DNA of 24,835 bases from Bacillota bacterium (GCA_023412845.1 JAEZRH010000153.1:1-24835); one strand, 5' to 3'. Positions 7,218 to 14,032 are shown, counted from the first letter of the stretch. The notes: generated by a model from the letters alone, not told the origin. Program-made: numbers and translations.

Positions 7218-7481
7218 ACTGCGCTTCCACAGATGCAGCGCAACGACCGTTCCGAGGGCGATCATCTCCGGCAGGCCGTAGGGGTATTTTAACGGCGTCG
7301 CTCCCTTCAGGCAATAGACGACCAGCATGCCGATCATGGCGAAGGGCAGAACTTTGCCGAGGTATTCCACGACCTCCGGCGTTCTGCGCCCGGAACGGAA
7401 CATCAGGAACGGTGCGGCGCGTGTCAGAAGCGTAGCCGCCGCAATCACCGCCACGGTCAGAAGGGCCTGCTCCGTCGTCAT
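7152..7481 (-). CDS. azlD: Branched-chain amino acid exporter subunit AzlD
   Basis: A 109-residue protein with about four hydrophobic segments, matching AzlD length and character: ALLTVAVIAAATLLTRAAPFLMF, then EVVEYLGKVLPFAMIGMLVVYCLKG, then GLPEMIALGTVVALHLW, then SILSIGAGTAVYMILTQLVF. The TRAAPF and LPFAMIGMLVVYC phrases are typical of AzlD. AzlD is the small partner of AzlC in export of branched-chain amino acids and their analogues. The ATG at 7481 overlaps the azlC stop (ATGA), so it is translationally coupled. The open frame extends further upstream, but that part is a shadow of azlC. Its 3' end overlaps the dus 3' end on the opposite strand. Confidence 0.88.
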   Translation of the reverse strand: MTTEQALLTVAVIAAATLLTRAAPFLMFRSGRRTPEVVEYLGKVLPFAMIGMLVVYCLKGATPLKYPYGLPEMIALGTVVALHLWKRSSILSIGAGTAVYMILTQLVFR

Positions 7482-8167
7482 GCGGCGCCCCTCCTTTCCA
7501 GCGGTCTGCGGAGCAACAGGAGCGCAAGAAGAATCAACAGCATGGACGGGATGATAAACCGCTGCGCGCCGAAGAGCAGCAGGCACAGAAGCGCCCCGCA
7601 CACGCCTGCAAGCGCGGGAACGTGACTTTTCGCTTCCTTCCACTGGTCGAGAAAAATTACGGTAAACAGCGAAGTCATCACAAAATCGATGCCCTTTGCG
7701 CTGAACGGCAGCGAAGAACCGATCAGTCCGCCGACCACGGACCCGGTCACCCAGTACAGGTAATCGAGAAGCGAGATGCAGAAAAGAAAGTCCCGGCGCC
7801 TCACTCCTTCAGGCGCTTTCGCCGCACAGAGCAGCGAATAGGTCTCGTCGGTCAGAGAGAAAATCATGAACGGCTTTTCGCCGCCGAACCCGCGGAAAGG
7901 CTCGACCATGGAAAGGCCGTAGAACAGGTGACGCGCGTTGACCGTCAGCGTCATGGCCGCCGCGGTCAGAAGCGAAAAAGGTCCAGTAAGAAGGCTGACC
8001 GCCACGAACTGCATGGACCCCGCATAGACGAAAACGCTCATCAGAAGCGCCCACCAGACCGAAAATCTGCTTCCGCAGAGGAATATGCCGAACGCGATGC
8101 CGGTAAACACATAGCCGAACAGGACCGGGACGGTAACGGAAAACGCCGCCCGGATAGTGTCTTTCAT
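7478..8167 (-). CDS. azlC: Branched-chain amino acid exporter subunit AzlC
   Basis: A 229-residue polytopic membrane protein of the AzlC (LIV-E) family. Landmarks are AFSVTVPVLFGYVFTGIAFGIFL, the conserved SVFVYAGSMQFVAVSLL, LTVNARHLFYGLSM and FSLTDETYSLL, then YLYWVTGSVVGGLIG. The pair AzlC/AzlD exports valine, leucine, isoleucine and toxic analogues; members differ in substrate. Start ATG 8167 has AAAGGAT 11 bases upstream and gives the family-typical MKDTIRAAF opening. The longer frame to 8260 would run into degV. The gene lies 82 bp after degV with no strong terminator seen between, so readthrough from the degV promoter is possible. No Lrp/AzlB-type regulator is adjacent. Confidence 0.92.
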   Translation of the reverse strand: MKDTIRAAFSVTVPVLFGYVFTGIAFGIFLCGSRFSVWWALLMSVFVYAGSMQFVAVSLLTGPFSLLTAAAMTLTVNARHLFYGLSMVEPFRGFGGEKPFMIFSLTDETYSLLCAAKAPEGVRRRDFLFCISLLDYLYWVTGSVVGGLIGSSLPFSAKGIDFVMTSLFTVIFLDQWKEAKSHVPALAGVCGALLCLLLFGAQRFIIPSMLLILLALLLLRRPLERRGAA

Positions 8168-8249
8168 AGATTTCGATATCCTTTCGCCGAAAATACCGGG
8201 CAGATAAAAATATCCCCGGGCCATGTCTGCCGCGCGGACAGGACCGGAG

Positions 8250-9092
8250 TTATTTTTCAAAATAGAAGATGACCAGCGTGTTTGGGCCGGTATGGGTCGT
8301 CATGGCGCAGCCCGCGCGGGATGTAACCACTTCGTCAAATTTTCCGCTGCCCCGCACCATGCCGGAAATCTCTTCAAAAAGGGCCTGGTCCATCCCCGTG
8401 GTGGCGATGAACGCCCGGCCGCCGTCGGGGTTCGGCTGCGAGAGGATGAACCGCGCATATTCGCGGCAGACCTGCGCGAAGTTGCCGCGGAATTTTTTCA
8501 CCACGGAAAGCGCCCCGTGCGAATCCAGCAGCAGGCAGGGCCGCAGCTTCAGAAGGTTCGCCCCGAACGCCTGCAGCATGGTCGCCCGGCCTCCGCGGTA
8601 CGCATAGTCGAGGGTGTCCAGCAGTACGTAGGCGCGGACTTTCCCTTTTTCCTCTTCCGCCGCACGACAGATTTCGTCCGCCGGCAGCCCTCTGTCGCGC
8701 CGGTCGGCGGCGCGCAGCACGAGCAGGCCCTCGGCGCCGCTTAGCGTAAGCGTGTCCACCACGAACACGTTGCCGAACTCCCTGGCGGCGATGCACGCGT
8801 TCTGGTACGACGAGGAGAACTTCGAATTCATGGCGAAATGGACCACGCTGTCTCCGTTTTGGGTGTATTCCCTGAATTTTTCAAAGAAATCCGCGGGCGG
8901 GGGCGCGGAGGTTTTGGGCAGAATATGCGTCTTTTCATATTCTTCGAACAGGTTTTCCGGCTGTATTTCGAAGATGTCGCGCAGCGTCTGCCCCCCGGTG
9001 GTGATATAAAGCGGTACAATCCCGACGCCGCGTTCGCGGTACAGGTGGGGGAACAGGTCGCACGCGCTGTCTGCGCTGATGACTACTGCCAC
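8250..9092 (-). CDS. degV: DegV family (FakB-like) fatty-acid-binding protein
   Basis: A 280-residue DegV-fold protein. DegV/FakB proteins bind a fatty acid in the cleft between two domains and present it to the FakA kinase or to lipid-metabolism partners. Typical phrases: VVISADSACDL at the start, VPLYITTGGQTLRD, LPKTSAPPPADFFEKF, VVHFAMNSKFSSSYQNA (the lipid head-group loop), VVDTLTLSGAEGLLVL, LLDTLDYAYRGGRA and a C-terminal TRAGCAMTTHTGPNTLVIFYFE containing the conserved His-x-Gly-Pro loop. I chose GTG at 9092 because GGAGG sits 8 bases upstream and DegV homology begins immediately. The open frame continues to a TTG at 9146 without a ribosome site. No fakA is in the window, so the kinase partnership is inference. 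Confidence 0.9.
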   Translation of the reverse strand: MAVVISADSACDLFPHLYRERGVGIVPLYITTGGQTLRDIFEIQPENLFEEYEKTHILPKTSAPPPADFFEKFREYTQNGDSVVHFAMNSKFSSSYQNACIAAREFGNVFVVDTLTLSGAEGLLVLRAADRRDRGLPADEICRAAEEEKGKVRAYVLLDTLDYAYRGGRATMLQAFGANLLKLRPCLLLDSHGALSVVKKFRGNFAQVCREYARFILSQPNPDGGRAFIATTGMDQALFEEISGMVRGSGKFDEVVTSRAGCAMTTHTGPNTLVIFYFEK

Positions 9093-9148
9093 GGCCGCAA
9101 CCTCCGATCTTGTTTGCCATTTCGGCAAAATCAAGTAAATCGGCAATT

Positions 9149-9177
9149 ATTATAGCACGCCGCGGCACTCAATTCAA
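9149..9177 (-). promoter_or_regulatory. Sigma-A promoter of degV
   Basis: On the minus strand TTGAAT (9172-9177), a 17-base spacer, then a perfect TATAAT (9149-9154). It sits about 57 bp upstream of the GTG start. It is divergent from the promoter at 9201-9230. Confidence 0.75.
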
Positions 9178-9200
9178 ACGGAACTTTATAAGCTTGGGTG

Positions 9201-9230
9201 TTGTATTACGGGCGCCGATTATGGTATGAT
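9201..9230 (+). promoter_or_regulatory. Probable promoter of the InlB-repeat membrane protein gene
   Basis: TTGTAT at 9201-9206, an 18-base spacer, TATGAT at 9225-9230. About 42 bases separate it from the ATG at 9279, which has an AGAGGG ribosome site. Confidence 0.55.
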
Positions 9231-9278
9231 AATATTTGTTTTTAAAATCGGCCTCAGCTTTTTAAGAGGGAATGGAAA

Positions 9279-10559
9279 ATGAAGACTAGCTTTAAAAAAT
9301 ACATAGTGGTTTTCTGCGCGGTCCTGGCTTTTGCGCTTGCTGCAGGACCCGGGCTTTTTGCCGCCCGGGTCCAGGCGGCTCAGACCGTGCCGGAGCAGAC
9401 TGCACAGCAAACGAACGACGGCAGCAAAAACGTGACGGTGGAACCCACGAAAAATGACTCGAGCGCCGCCGGCGGCAGTTCTGCCGGCAGCTCCTCGGGC
9501 GCAGGCGGTTCTTCCGGCAGCGGCAGTTCCTCCGGCAGCGGCGCCGGATCTTCCGGCGGGAACGGGGCGGGCAGTTCCACTGTTTCCGGCGGCGGTTCCT
9601 CCGCCGAGAACGACCTTATCACCGTCACGTTCAACCTGAACGGCGGCACCGGCATGAAAACGAGCGCCCAGCTGGAAAAGGGCACCTCCGTGTCGCAGCT
9701 GAAAACCCCGGCGAGGGCTGGCTACCGCTTCACGGGCTGGTCCCGGGGCGGCGCTATCCTTCCGGATTCCAAGATCCTTGACGGCGATACGACTCTGACC
9801 GCAAACTGGCAGAAAGAGCAGAGCGACAACTCCGAAAGCACGGCTTCCGTGGACACGCGTCAGAACCAGGTCGACGCGGCGGCTTCCGCGGCCAGGGCGG
9901 CCACCAGCGACCCCGGCGTGCTCTCTTCGGAGGACTGGAACTCCGTCCTTTCCGCGTCTTCGGCACAGAGCGGCGCTTCCTCTTCGCAGGCGTCCTCGCA
10001 GCCCGTTTCTTCCGCGGCGAAGGCCACGGGTGGATTTTCCACCCTGCTGGCGGCGGGCATCGCGCTCATCCTGCTCGGCGTCGCCGGCGTCGTCGCGTTC
10101 ATCTATCTGCAGTTCATCCGTAAGCCTCCCCGCGGCGGCGGGCCCCGTGGCGGTTCCGGCGGCGGGCGGCACGGCGCCGATGACGATACTCTGACGTTTA
10201 CGGATATCAGCTCTTACAGCAACGGCCAAAAACCGGACGACGCTTCCGCGGTCCTGTACCCGCAGTCGGTACCCGGCAAGCAGCCGGTGCCCGACAGGCA
10301 GGCTCCGCCCCGCACGCGGCAGGAGGGAGATCAGCCTTCCGTTCGGCAGTCGGCGCCCGACCGGCAGTCGGCACCCGACCGGCAAGCGGCGCCCGACCGG
10401 CAGTCGGCACCCGACCGGCAAGCGGCCTCCGCCAGGCAGGTGGCTTCCGCCCGGGCGCGCGAGGCGCGCCTTCAGAAGTCCCATGCCGAGGCGGTTGCGG
10501 CCGGCGGCGGAAGCAACTTCGACTGGGAAAAGTTTTTCGAAGGGGAAGAGAGACGGTAA
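9279..10559 (+). CDS. Membrane-anchored surface protein with one InlB-type repeat and a repeat-bearing cytoplasmic tail
   Basis: 426 residues. An N-terminal signal peptide (residues 1-35; MKTSFKKYIVVFCAVLAF, probable cleavage after VQA) is followed by a Ser/Gly-rich linker (61-110). One InlB B-repeat/Flg_new-type domain follows (about 112-178: VTFNLNGGTG, AGYRFTGWSRGG, DTTLTANW), as in Listeria internalins and clostridial surface proteins. After a Ser/Ala-rich stalk comes a transmembrane helix (253-280), then RKPPRGGGPRGG, whose positive charge implies the rest (281-426) is cytoplasmic. That tail holds a hexapeptide repeat of the SAPDRQ type (about 357-386) and ends in FDWEKFFEGEERR. There is no sortase motif. 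Function unknown; surface sensing or adhesion linked to a cytoplasmic partner is speculation. The Ser/Gly region suggests possible glycosylation. Confidence 0.82.
   Translation: MKTSFKKYIVVFCAVLAFALAAGPGLFAARVQAAQTVPEQTAQQTNDGSKNVTVEPTKNDSSAAGGSSAGSSSGAGGSSGSGSSSGSGAGSSGGNGAGSSTVSGGGSSAENDLITVTFNLNGGTGMKTSAQLEKGTSVSQLKTPARAGYRFTGWSRGGAILPDSKILDGDTTLTANWQKEQSDNSESTASVDTRQNQVDAAASAARAATSDPGVLSSEDWNSVLSASSAQSGASSSQASSQPVSSAAKATGGFSTLLAAGIALILLGVAGVVAFIYLQFIRKPPRGGGPRGGSGGGRHGADDDTLTFTDISSYSNGQKPDDASAVLYPQSVPGKQPVPDRQAPPRTRQEGDQPSVRQSAPDRQSAPDRQAAPDRQSAPDRQAASARQVASARAREARLQKSHAEAVAAGGGSNFDWEKFFEGEERR
10344..10433 (+). repeat. 18-bp in-frame tandem repeat, five copies
   Basis: Units begin at 10344, 10362, 10380, 10398 and 10416, each CGGCAGTCGGCACCCGAC or a near variant. 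The last is degenerate, and looser copies lie upstream from about 10270. Each unit encodes RQSAPD or RQAAPD. Units alternate (Ser, Ser, Ala, Ser, Ala), suggesting partly 36-bp duplications. The spacing is continuous with no unique spacers, so this is a protein repeat, not CRISPR. Confidence 0.9.
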
Positions 10560-10570
10560 ACCCTATGGCT

Positions 10571-11011
10571 TCACTTTGAAAAATGCTCCAGCTCGTCTTC
10601 GGAATATGCCGTCGTCCAATGATAGGGCTGCAGTTCTCCCAAAGGAACGAACTTCAGGGCCGGGTGCGCGTCCGTGACCCCGACAAGGACGCCGGTCCCC
10701 CAGAATCTCAGCCTTTCCTGGCAGATCCCGCAGGGAGAAAGAACCTTGAACGCTGATTTTTCATCGTCCCTTACAACGCAGAGACAATGCGTCACCCTTT
10801 CGTCCCACTTATGCGCTTCGCACATTGCCTCGACTTCAATACATAGCTGCGCGCCCGCATTGGAAGTTCCCAGGGCGACGCTTGTGAAATAATGATTTTC
10901 CTCCGTGCGGATGACCGCCGCCCCGCCCCAGCCGACGGGGAAACGACGCTTGATCAGCTCGATCGCAAGTTCGTACATTTTCTTCTCGATCTCTGTATCG
11001 CCTGTCTCCAT
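10571..11011 (-). CDS. Cytidine-deaminase-like zinc hydrolase
   Basis: 146 residues with the CDA fold signature. The first half-motif is CIE (Cys57-Ile-Glu59, normally HAE or CAE) followed by VEAMCEA; the second is SPCGICQERLRFW (Cys94 and Cys97 as zinc ligands). NAGAQLC resembles the substrate loop of small tetrameric cytidine deaminases and blasticidin-S-deaminase-like proteins, which hydrolyse cytidine-type bases to uridine. It has an N-terminal helix MYELAIELIKRRF. Substrate is not certain; nucleoside salvage is the default guess. Start ATG 11011 has AAGGAG about 8 bases upstream. The 3' end is 11 bp from the end of the convergent surface protein gene. A terminator facing the other way (11036-11063) sits just upstream of its start. 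Confidence 0.8.
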   Translation of the reverse strand: METGDTEIEKKMYELAIELIKRRFPVGWGGAAVIRTEENHYFTSVALGTSNAGAQLCIEVEAMCEAHKWDERVTHCLCVVRDDEKSAFKVLSPCGICQERLRFWGTGVLVGVTDAHPALKFVPLGELQPYHWTTAYSEDELEHFSK

Positions 11012-11035
11012 GCTGTTGCTCCTTATGTGTCTTCA

Positions 11036-11063
11036 AGCACCCTTCGCCGTAAGGGTGCTTTTT
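11036..11063 (+). terminator. Intrinsic terminator facing right
   Basis: AGCACCCTT, 6-base loop, AAGGGTGCT and then TTTTT, reading on the plus strand. No plus-strand gene ends nearby: the closest is the surface protein ending at 10559. It would stop transcripts running antisense through the deaminase gene. On the minus strand it is only a leader hairpin. Confidence 0.75.
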
Positions 11064-11072
11064 GTTATACAT

Positions 11073-11099
11073 AAAAAAACGCCGCCCGTCACGGGCGGC
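11073..11099 (-). terminator. Intrinsic terminator of the 91-aa protein gene
   Basis: On the minus strand GCCGCCCG, loop TGA, CGGGCGGC followed by GTTTTTTTAT, 15 bp after the stop codon of the gene at 11114-11389. A strong textbook rho-independent terminator. Confidence 0.88.
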
Positions 11100-11113
11100 A
11101 AAGCTTGCCGATT

Positions 11114-11389
11114 TTACGGATTTGTGCCTTCCTTGTCCACGCCCTTCTCCCCGTAAAGGTTGAAACGGAAAAGCCTGGACTGATCCTCGGGATCGTCGCA
11201 GATGATGAAAGCCTGCGCGATCTGGCCGCCTTCGATCAGCTTGGTCAGTCCGACCAGCTGACTGAGCTTGCTTTTCAGGTTCAGGTGGTCGCCTTCGTTT
11301 GTGACTAGGTATATGTTGCCTTTGCATTCGTCAAGCACTTTCAGGAACGCGGGGACGTCAACGTCGTGCAGTTCGATGGGTGTCGCCAT
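11114..11389 (-). CDS. Conserved-looking small protein of unknown function
   Basis: 91 residues, no signal peptide or membrane segment, acidic. It starts MATPIELHDVDVPAFLKVLDECKG and continues with an alternating beta/alpha pattern (NIYLVTNEGDHLNLKSKLSQL, GLTKLIEGG, QAFIICDDPED, RLFRFNLYGE). I do not recognise a characterised family, though the sequence looks globular and well constrained. A perfect consensus promoter (11449-11477), an AGGAGG ribosome site and a strong terminator make it a stand-alone, probably highly expressed gene. It could be a small regulator, ligand-binding protein or ribosome-associated factor; nothing in the sequence decides. Confidence 0.85.
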   Translation of the reverse strand: MATPIELHDVDVPAFLKVLDECKGNIYLVTNEGDHLNLKSKLSQLVGLTKLIEGGQIAQAFIICDDPEDQSRLFRFNLYGEKGVDKEGTNP

Positions 11390-11422
11390 ATCGGTTCCTC
11401 CTTCGTGTGTTTTTCATGAAGC

Positions 11423-11446
11423 AGCCGGTGGATTTTTCCACCGGCT
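11423..11446. promoter_or_regulatory. 10-bp palindrome overlapping the transcription start of the 91-aa gene
   Basis: Perfect inverted repeat AGCCGGTGGA / TCCACCGGCT with a 4-base T loop. The predicted start of the minus-strand transcript (about 11442) falls within its first arm. It may be an operator or a 5'-end hairpin. On the plus strand it is followed only by TTTATT and is a poor terminator. Confidence 0.6.
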
Positions 11447-11448
11447 TT

Positions 11449-11477
11449 ATTATAATCGTGCCGCAATTTGCTGTCAA
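11449..11477 (-). promoter_or_regulatory. Perfect consensus sigma-A promoter of the 91-aa gene
   Basis: On the minus strand TTGACA (11472-11477), exactly 17 bases, TATAAT (11449-11454). It is the best promoter in the window and predicts strong expression. Confidence 0.88.
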
Positions 11478-11537
11478 GAAAACCGCCGCCAGTAAAACCA
11501 CCAAAGTTTCAGCCTTATTTTTTCCGATGCCGCTGCG

Positions 11538-12227
11538 TCATCCGCACGAAAGGCCGCTTTGTTGCAGCATCCCGTCCTGCAGGCGGACGATGCGGTCCGC
11601 GTTGCGCGCGATCCTGTCGTCGTGCGTGATGAGCACGACCGTCCGTCCGGCGTCGCACAGCCCGTGCAGGATGCGCATGACCTCCGCCCCGGAATGCGAG
11701 TCGAGGTTGCCCGTCGGCTCGTCCGCGAGGACGATGGGCGGCTTTGCGGCGATGGCGCGGGCGATGGCGACCCGCTGCTGCTGCCCGCCGCTCATCTCCG
11801 CGGGGCGGTGCGACATCCTGCCGGCGAGGCCCACCTGCATCAGCGCTTCTTCCGCCAGGCGGCGGCGCTCGGCGCGCTCCACGCCGCGGTAGCGCAGGGG
11901 AAGCTCCACGTTTTCCAGCGCGTTCTGGCTGCCCAGCAGATTGAAGCTCTGGAAAATAAAGCCGATCTCGCGGTTGCGGATCTGCGCGAGCCGCTTTTCG
12001 CTCAGGCCCGCCACGCTTTCCCCGTTCAGGAAGTATTGCCCGGAGGTGGGCGTGTCGAGGCATCCCATGATGTTCATCAGCGTGGATTTTCACGAGCCGC
12101 TGCTGCCGACGATAGCGATGAACTCGCCTTCGGCGACGTTGAGCGTGATGCCGTTCAGGGCGCGGACCTCGTTTACCCCCATGCGGTAGATTTTGTAAAG
12201 GTTGCGGATCGCAATCAGATTTTGCAT
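11538..12227 (-). pseudogene. ABC transporter ATPase (MacB/LolD type) with a TGA in Walker A
   Basis: A full-length 229-codon ATPase frame starting at ATG 12227 (AAGAGGG just upstream): MQNLIAIRNLYKIYRMGVNE, then VGSSGS-stop-KSTLMNIMGCLDTPTSG. The stop (TGA, 12090-12092, codon 46) replaces the second Gly of the P-loop GxxGxGKST; one base change, GGA to TGA, explains it. The rest is intact: Q-loop IFQSFNLLGS, signature MSGGQQQRVAIARAIA, Walker B IVLADEPTGNLD and switch His in VVLITHDD. These are the phrases of MacB/LolD/YknY-type ATPases, which normally pair with an FtsX-like permease. No permease gene flanks it. The downstream piece from ATG 12077 lacks Walker A and cannot bind ATP normally. 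Either a decaying orphan gene or a sequencing error. Confidence 0.85.
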
Positions 12228-12277
12228 AATTTCCCTCTTGATTTGACGGAACGGATTCCATTCGGCGAAAAATCAGG

Positions 12278-12383
12278 TATACTAGAGTGTGTAAATCACA
12301 GGCGCGGCTGCCGGTGAGCGGCGGCCGGTTCTTTTTCGGCGAGCTCAGGAGGGAAGACCCGGGGACCTGCGGAGCCGAAAACC
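12278..12383 (+). promoter_or_regulatory. Promoter element and structured leader of the phosphohexomutase gene
   Basis: TATACT at 12278-12283 (poor -35) is followed by an 8-bp hairpin, GGCTGCCG (12305-12312) with CGGCGGCC (12318-12325), and then GGTTCTTTTT, a terminator-like arrangement. The segment TTTTCGGC (12332-12339) is complementary to GCCGAAAA (12374-12381), enclosing a CAGG/CCTG pairing. This is compatible with attenuation or a riboswitch-like leader, but I match it to no known class. Confidence 0.4.
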
Positions 12384-12410
12384 GAGAAATTTTAAAAGGA
12401 GCCGAGAAAA

Positions 12411-13928
12411 TTGCTTACGAAATTCTGGAGTCAGCTGAAAAGCGGCACCGACATCCGCGGCGTGGCGGCGGAAGGCGTGCCGGGGGAGACGGTTAATCTC
12501 ACGGACGAAGTGATCGGGAAAGCGACGGACGGTTTCGCGCTGTGGCTTTCGGCGAAGACCGGGAAAAAAGTCCCGGAACTGAAGGTCGCGGTCGGACACG
12601 ACCCGCGCGTCTCCGCGGAGCGCATCCGCACCTGCGTGGTGCGGGCCCTGACCGGCGCGGGCGTGCATGTGCTCGACTGCGGACTTTCTTCCACGCCGGC
12701 CATGTTCCTCGTGACGCGCGACCTTTCGTGCGACGGTTCGGTGCAGATCACGGCGAGCCACCATCCCTGGAGCCGCAACGGGCTCAAATTCTTCACGCGG
12801 GAAGGCGGTCTCGACGGACCGGACATCGAGGCGATCCTGCAGCATGCGCAGAACGGCGACAGGCCTGCGGCGGGGAACGGCACCGCCGAGAAAACGGACT
12901 ACATGACTGCGTACTGCGTTCGCCTGCGCAATATGATCAAGGAGAACGTGAACGCGAAGGACTATGAGCATCCGCTCACGGGCTTCCACATCGTGGTGGA
13001 CGCGGGCAACGGCGCGGGAGGCTTCTACGCTTCCGACGTGCTCGCCCCGCTCGGCGCCGACGTTTCCGGCAGCCAGTTCCTCGAGCCGGACGGACGCTTC
13101 CCAAACCACATCCCGAACCCGGAGAACGAGACGGCCATGAAATCCGTCTGCGAAGCCGTCGTGAAAGCGAAAGCGGACCTCGGCGTCATCTTCGACACCG
13201 ACGTGGACCGCGGCGGCGCCGTGGACGAAAAGGGAGACGAGATCAACCGCAACCGCCTTGTGGCCGTCGCCTCGGCCATTGCGCTCGAAAACTGCCCCGG
13301 CGGCACGATCGTCACCGATTCCATCACATCCTCCGGCCTTGCGGAATATATCGAAAAGACGCTCGGCGGCAAACACCGCCGGTTCAAACGCGGCTACCGC
13401 AACGTGATCAACGAGGCGGTCCGTCTCAACCGGGAGGGCGTCGAATGCCCGCTCGCCATAGAAACCTCCGGCCACGCCGCCATGAAAGAGAATTTCTTCC
13501 TCGACGACGGCGCGTACCTCGTGACGAAGATCATCATCAAATCCGCAAAGCTGCGCGCCGAAGGCAGAACGTTGGAAGACCTGCTCGCCCCGCTGCGCGA
13601 ACCCGCCGAGGCGAAGGAACTGCGCTTCCCCATTCTGCCGGAGGATTTCCGCTCCGTGGGAGAAAGGGTCGTCGCGGCGCTGACGGATTATGCGAAAACG
13701 CAGCCCGGCTGGACCATTGCGCCGGATAATTTCGAGGGCGTGCGCGTTTCGCTCGACAAAGGCCACGGCAACGGATGGTTCCTTCTGCGCCTGAGCGTCC
13801 ACGACCCCATCATGCCGCTGAACGTGGAAAGCGACGAAGCGGGCGGCGCGGAGAAGATCCTCGGCCGGCTCGCCGTATTCTTCAAACCCTTTGCGGACGT
13901 GCTGGACCTTTCGCCTCTGGCCAACTGA
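12411..13928 (+). CDS. Phosphomannomutase/phosphoglucomutase (alpha-D-phosphohexomutase)
   Basis: 505 residues, four-domain phosphohexomutase interconverting hexose 1- and 6-phosphates. SGTDIRG near the N-terminus, catalytic phosphoserine loop TASHHPWSRNG (Ser116; the usual form is TASHNP), metal loop DTDVDRGG (Asp262, 264, 266; usual DGDADR), sugar-binding loop ETSGHAAMKENFFLDDGAYL (351-370). The C-terminal phosphate loop reads RLSVHDPIMPLN instead of the usual R-x-SGTEP. These variants mark the subfamily that resembles eukaryote/plant-type bacterial PGM/PMM. The TTG start at 12411 is supported by AAAGGAG 9 bases upstream and the LTKFWSQLKSGTDIRG opening. manA elsewhere in the window suggests a shared mannose-6-phosphate pool; true specificity is not decided by sequence. 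Confidence 0.88.
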   Translation: MLTKFWSQLKSGTDIRGVAAEGVPGETVNLTDEVIGKATDGFALWLSAKTGKKVPELKVAVGHDPRVSAERIRTCVVRALTGAGVHVLDCGLSSTPAMFLVTRDLSCDGSVQITASHHPWSRNGLKFFTREGGLDGPDIEAILQHAQNGDRPAAGNGTAEKTDYMTAYCVRLRNMIKENVNAKDYEHPLTGFHIVVDAGNGAGGFYASDVLAPLGADVSGSQFLEPDGRFPNHIPNPENETAMKSVCEAVVKAKADLGVIFDTDVDRGGAVDEKGDEINRNRLVAVASAIALENCPGGTIVTDSITSSGLAEYIEKTLGGKHRRFKRGYRNVINEAVRLNREGVECPLAIETSGHAAMKENFFLDDGAYLVTKIIIKSAKLRAEGRTLEDLLAPLREPAEAKELRFPILPEDFRSVGERVVAALTDYAKTQPGWTIAPDNFEGVRVSLDKGHGNGWFLLRLSVHDPIMPLNVESDEAGGAEKILGRLAVFFKPFADVLDLSPLAN

Positions 13929-13986
13929 GCCGTGCCGCCGGGCGGTGCGAAGCCACCAAACCGGCGGTGAAAATAAAATCGCTTTG

Positions 13987-14022
13987 CCCTGCGGGAGAGT
14001 CTCAGCAACCGCTCCCGCAGGG
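13987..14022. terminator. Hairpin between convergent phosphohexomutase and spoVAD genes
   Basis: An 11-bp perfect stem (CCCTGCGGGAG / CTCCCGCAGGG) with a 14-base loop. The T tract is weak on both strands (TTTATG on plus), but the position between two convergent stop codons argues for a shared terminator. Confidence 0.6.
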
Positions 14023-14032
14023 TTTATGCGTC

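Noticed and set aside
10344..10433. Possible CRISPR array
   Set aside because: Units are contiguous 18-mers in frame with no spacers; it is a protein repeat.
12090..12092. TGA recoded as glycine or selenocysteine
   Set aside because: Several genes here end in TGA, the position requires Gly, and no SECIS-like hairpin is evident. A nonsense change or error is simpler.
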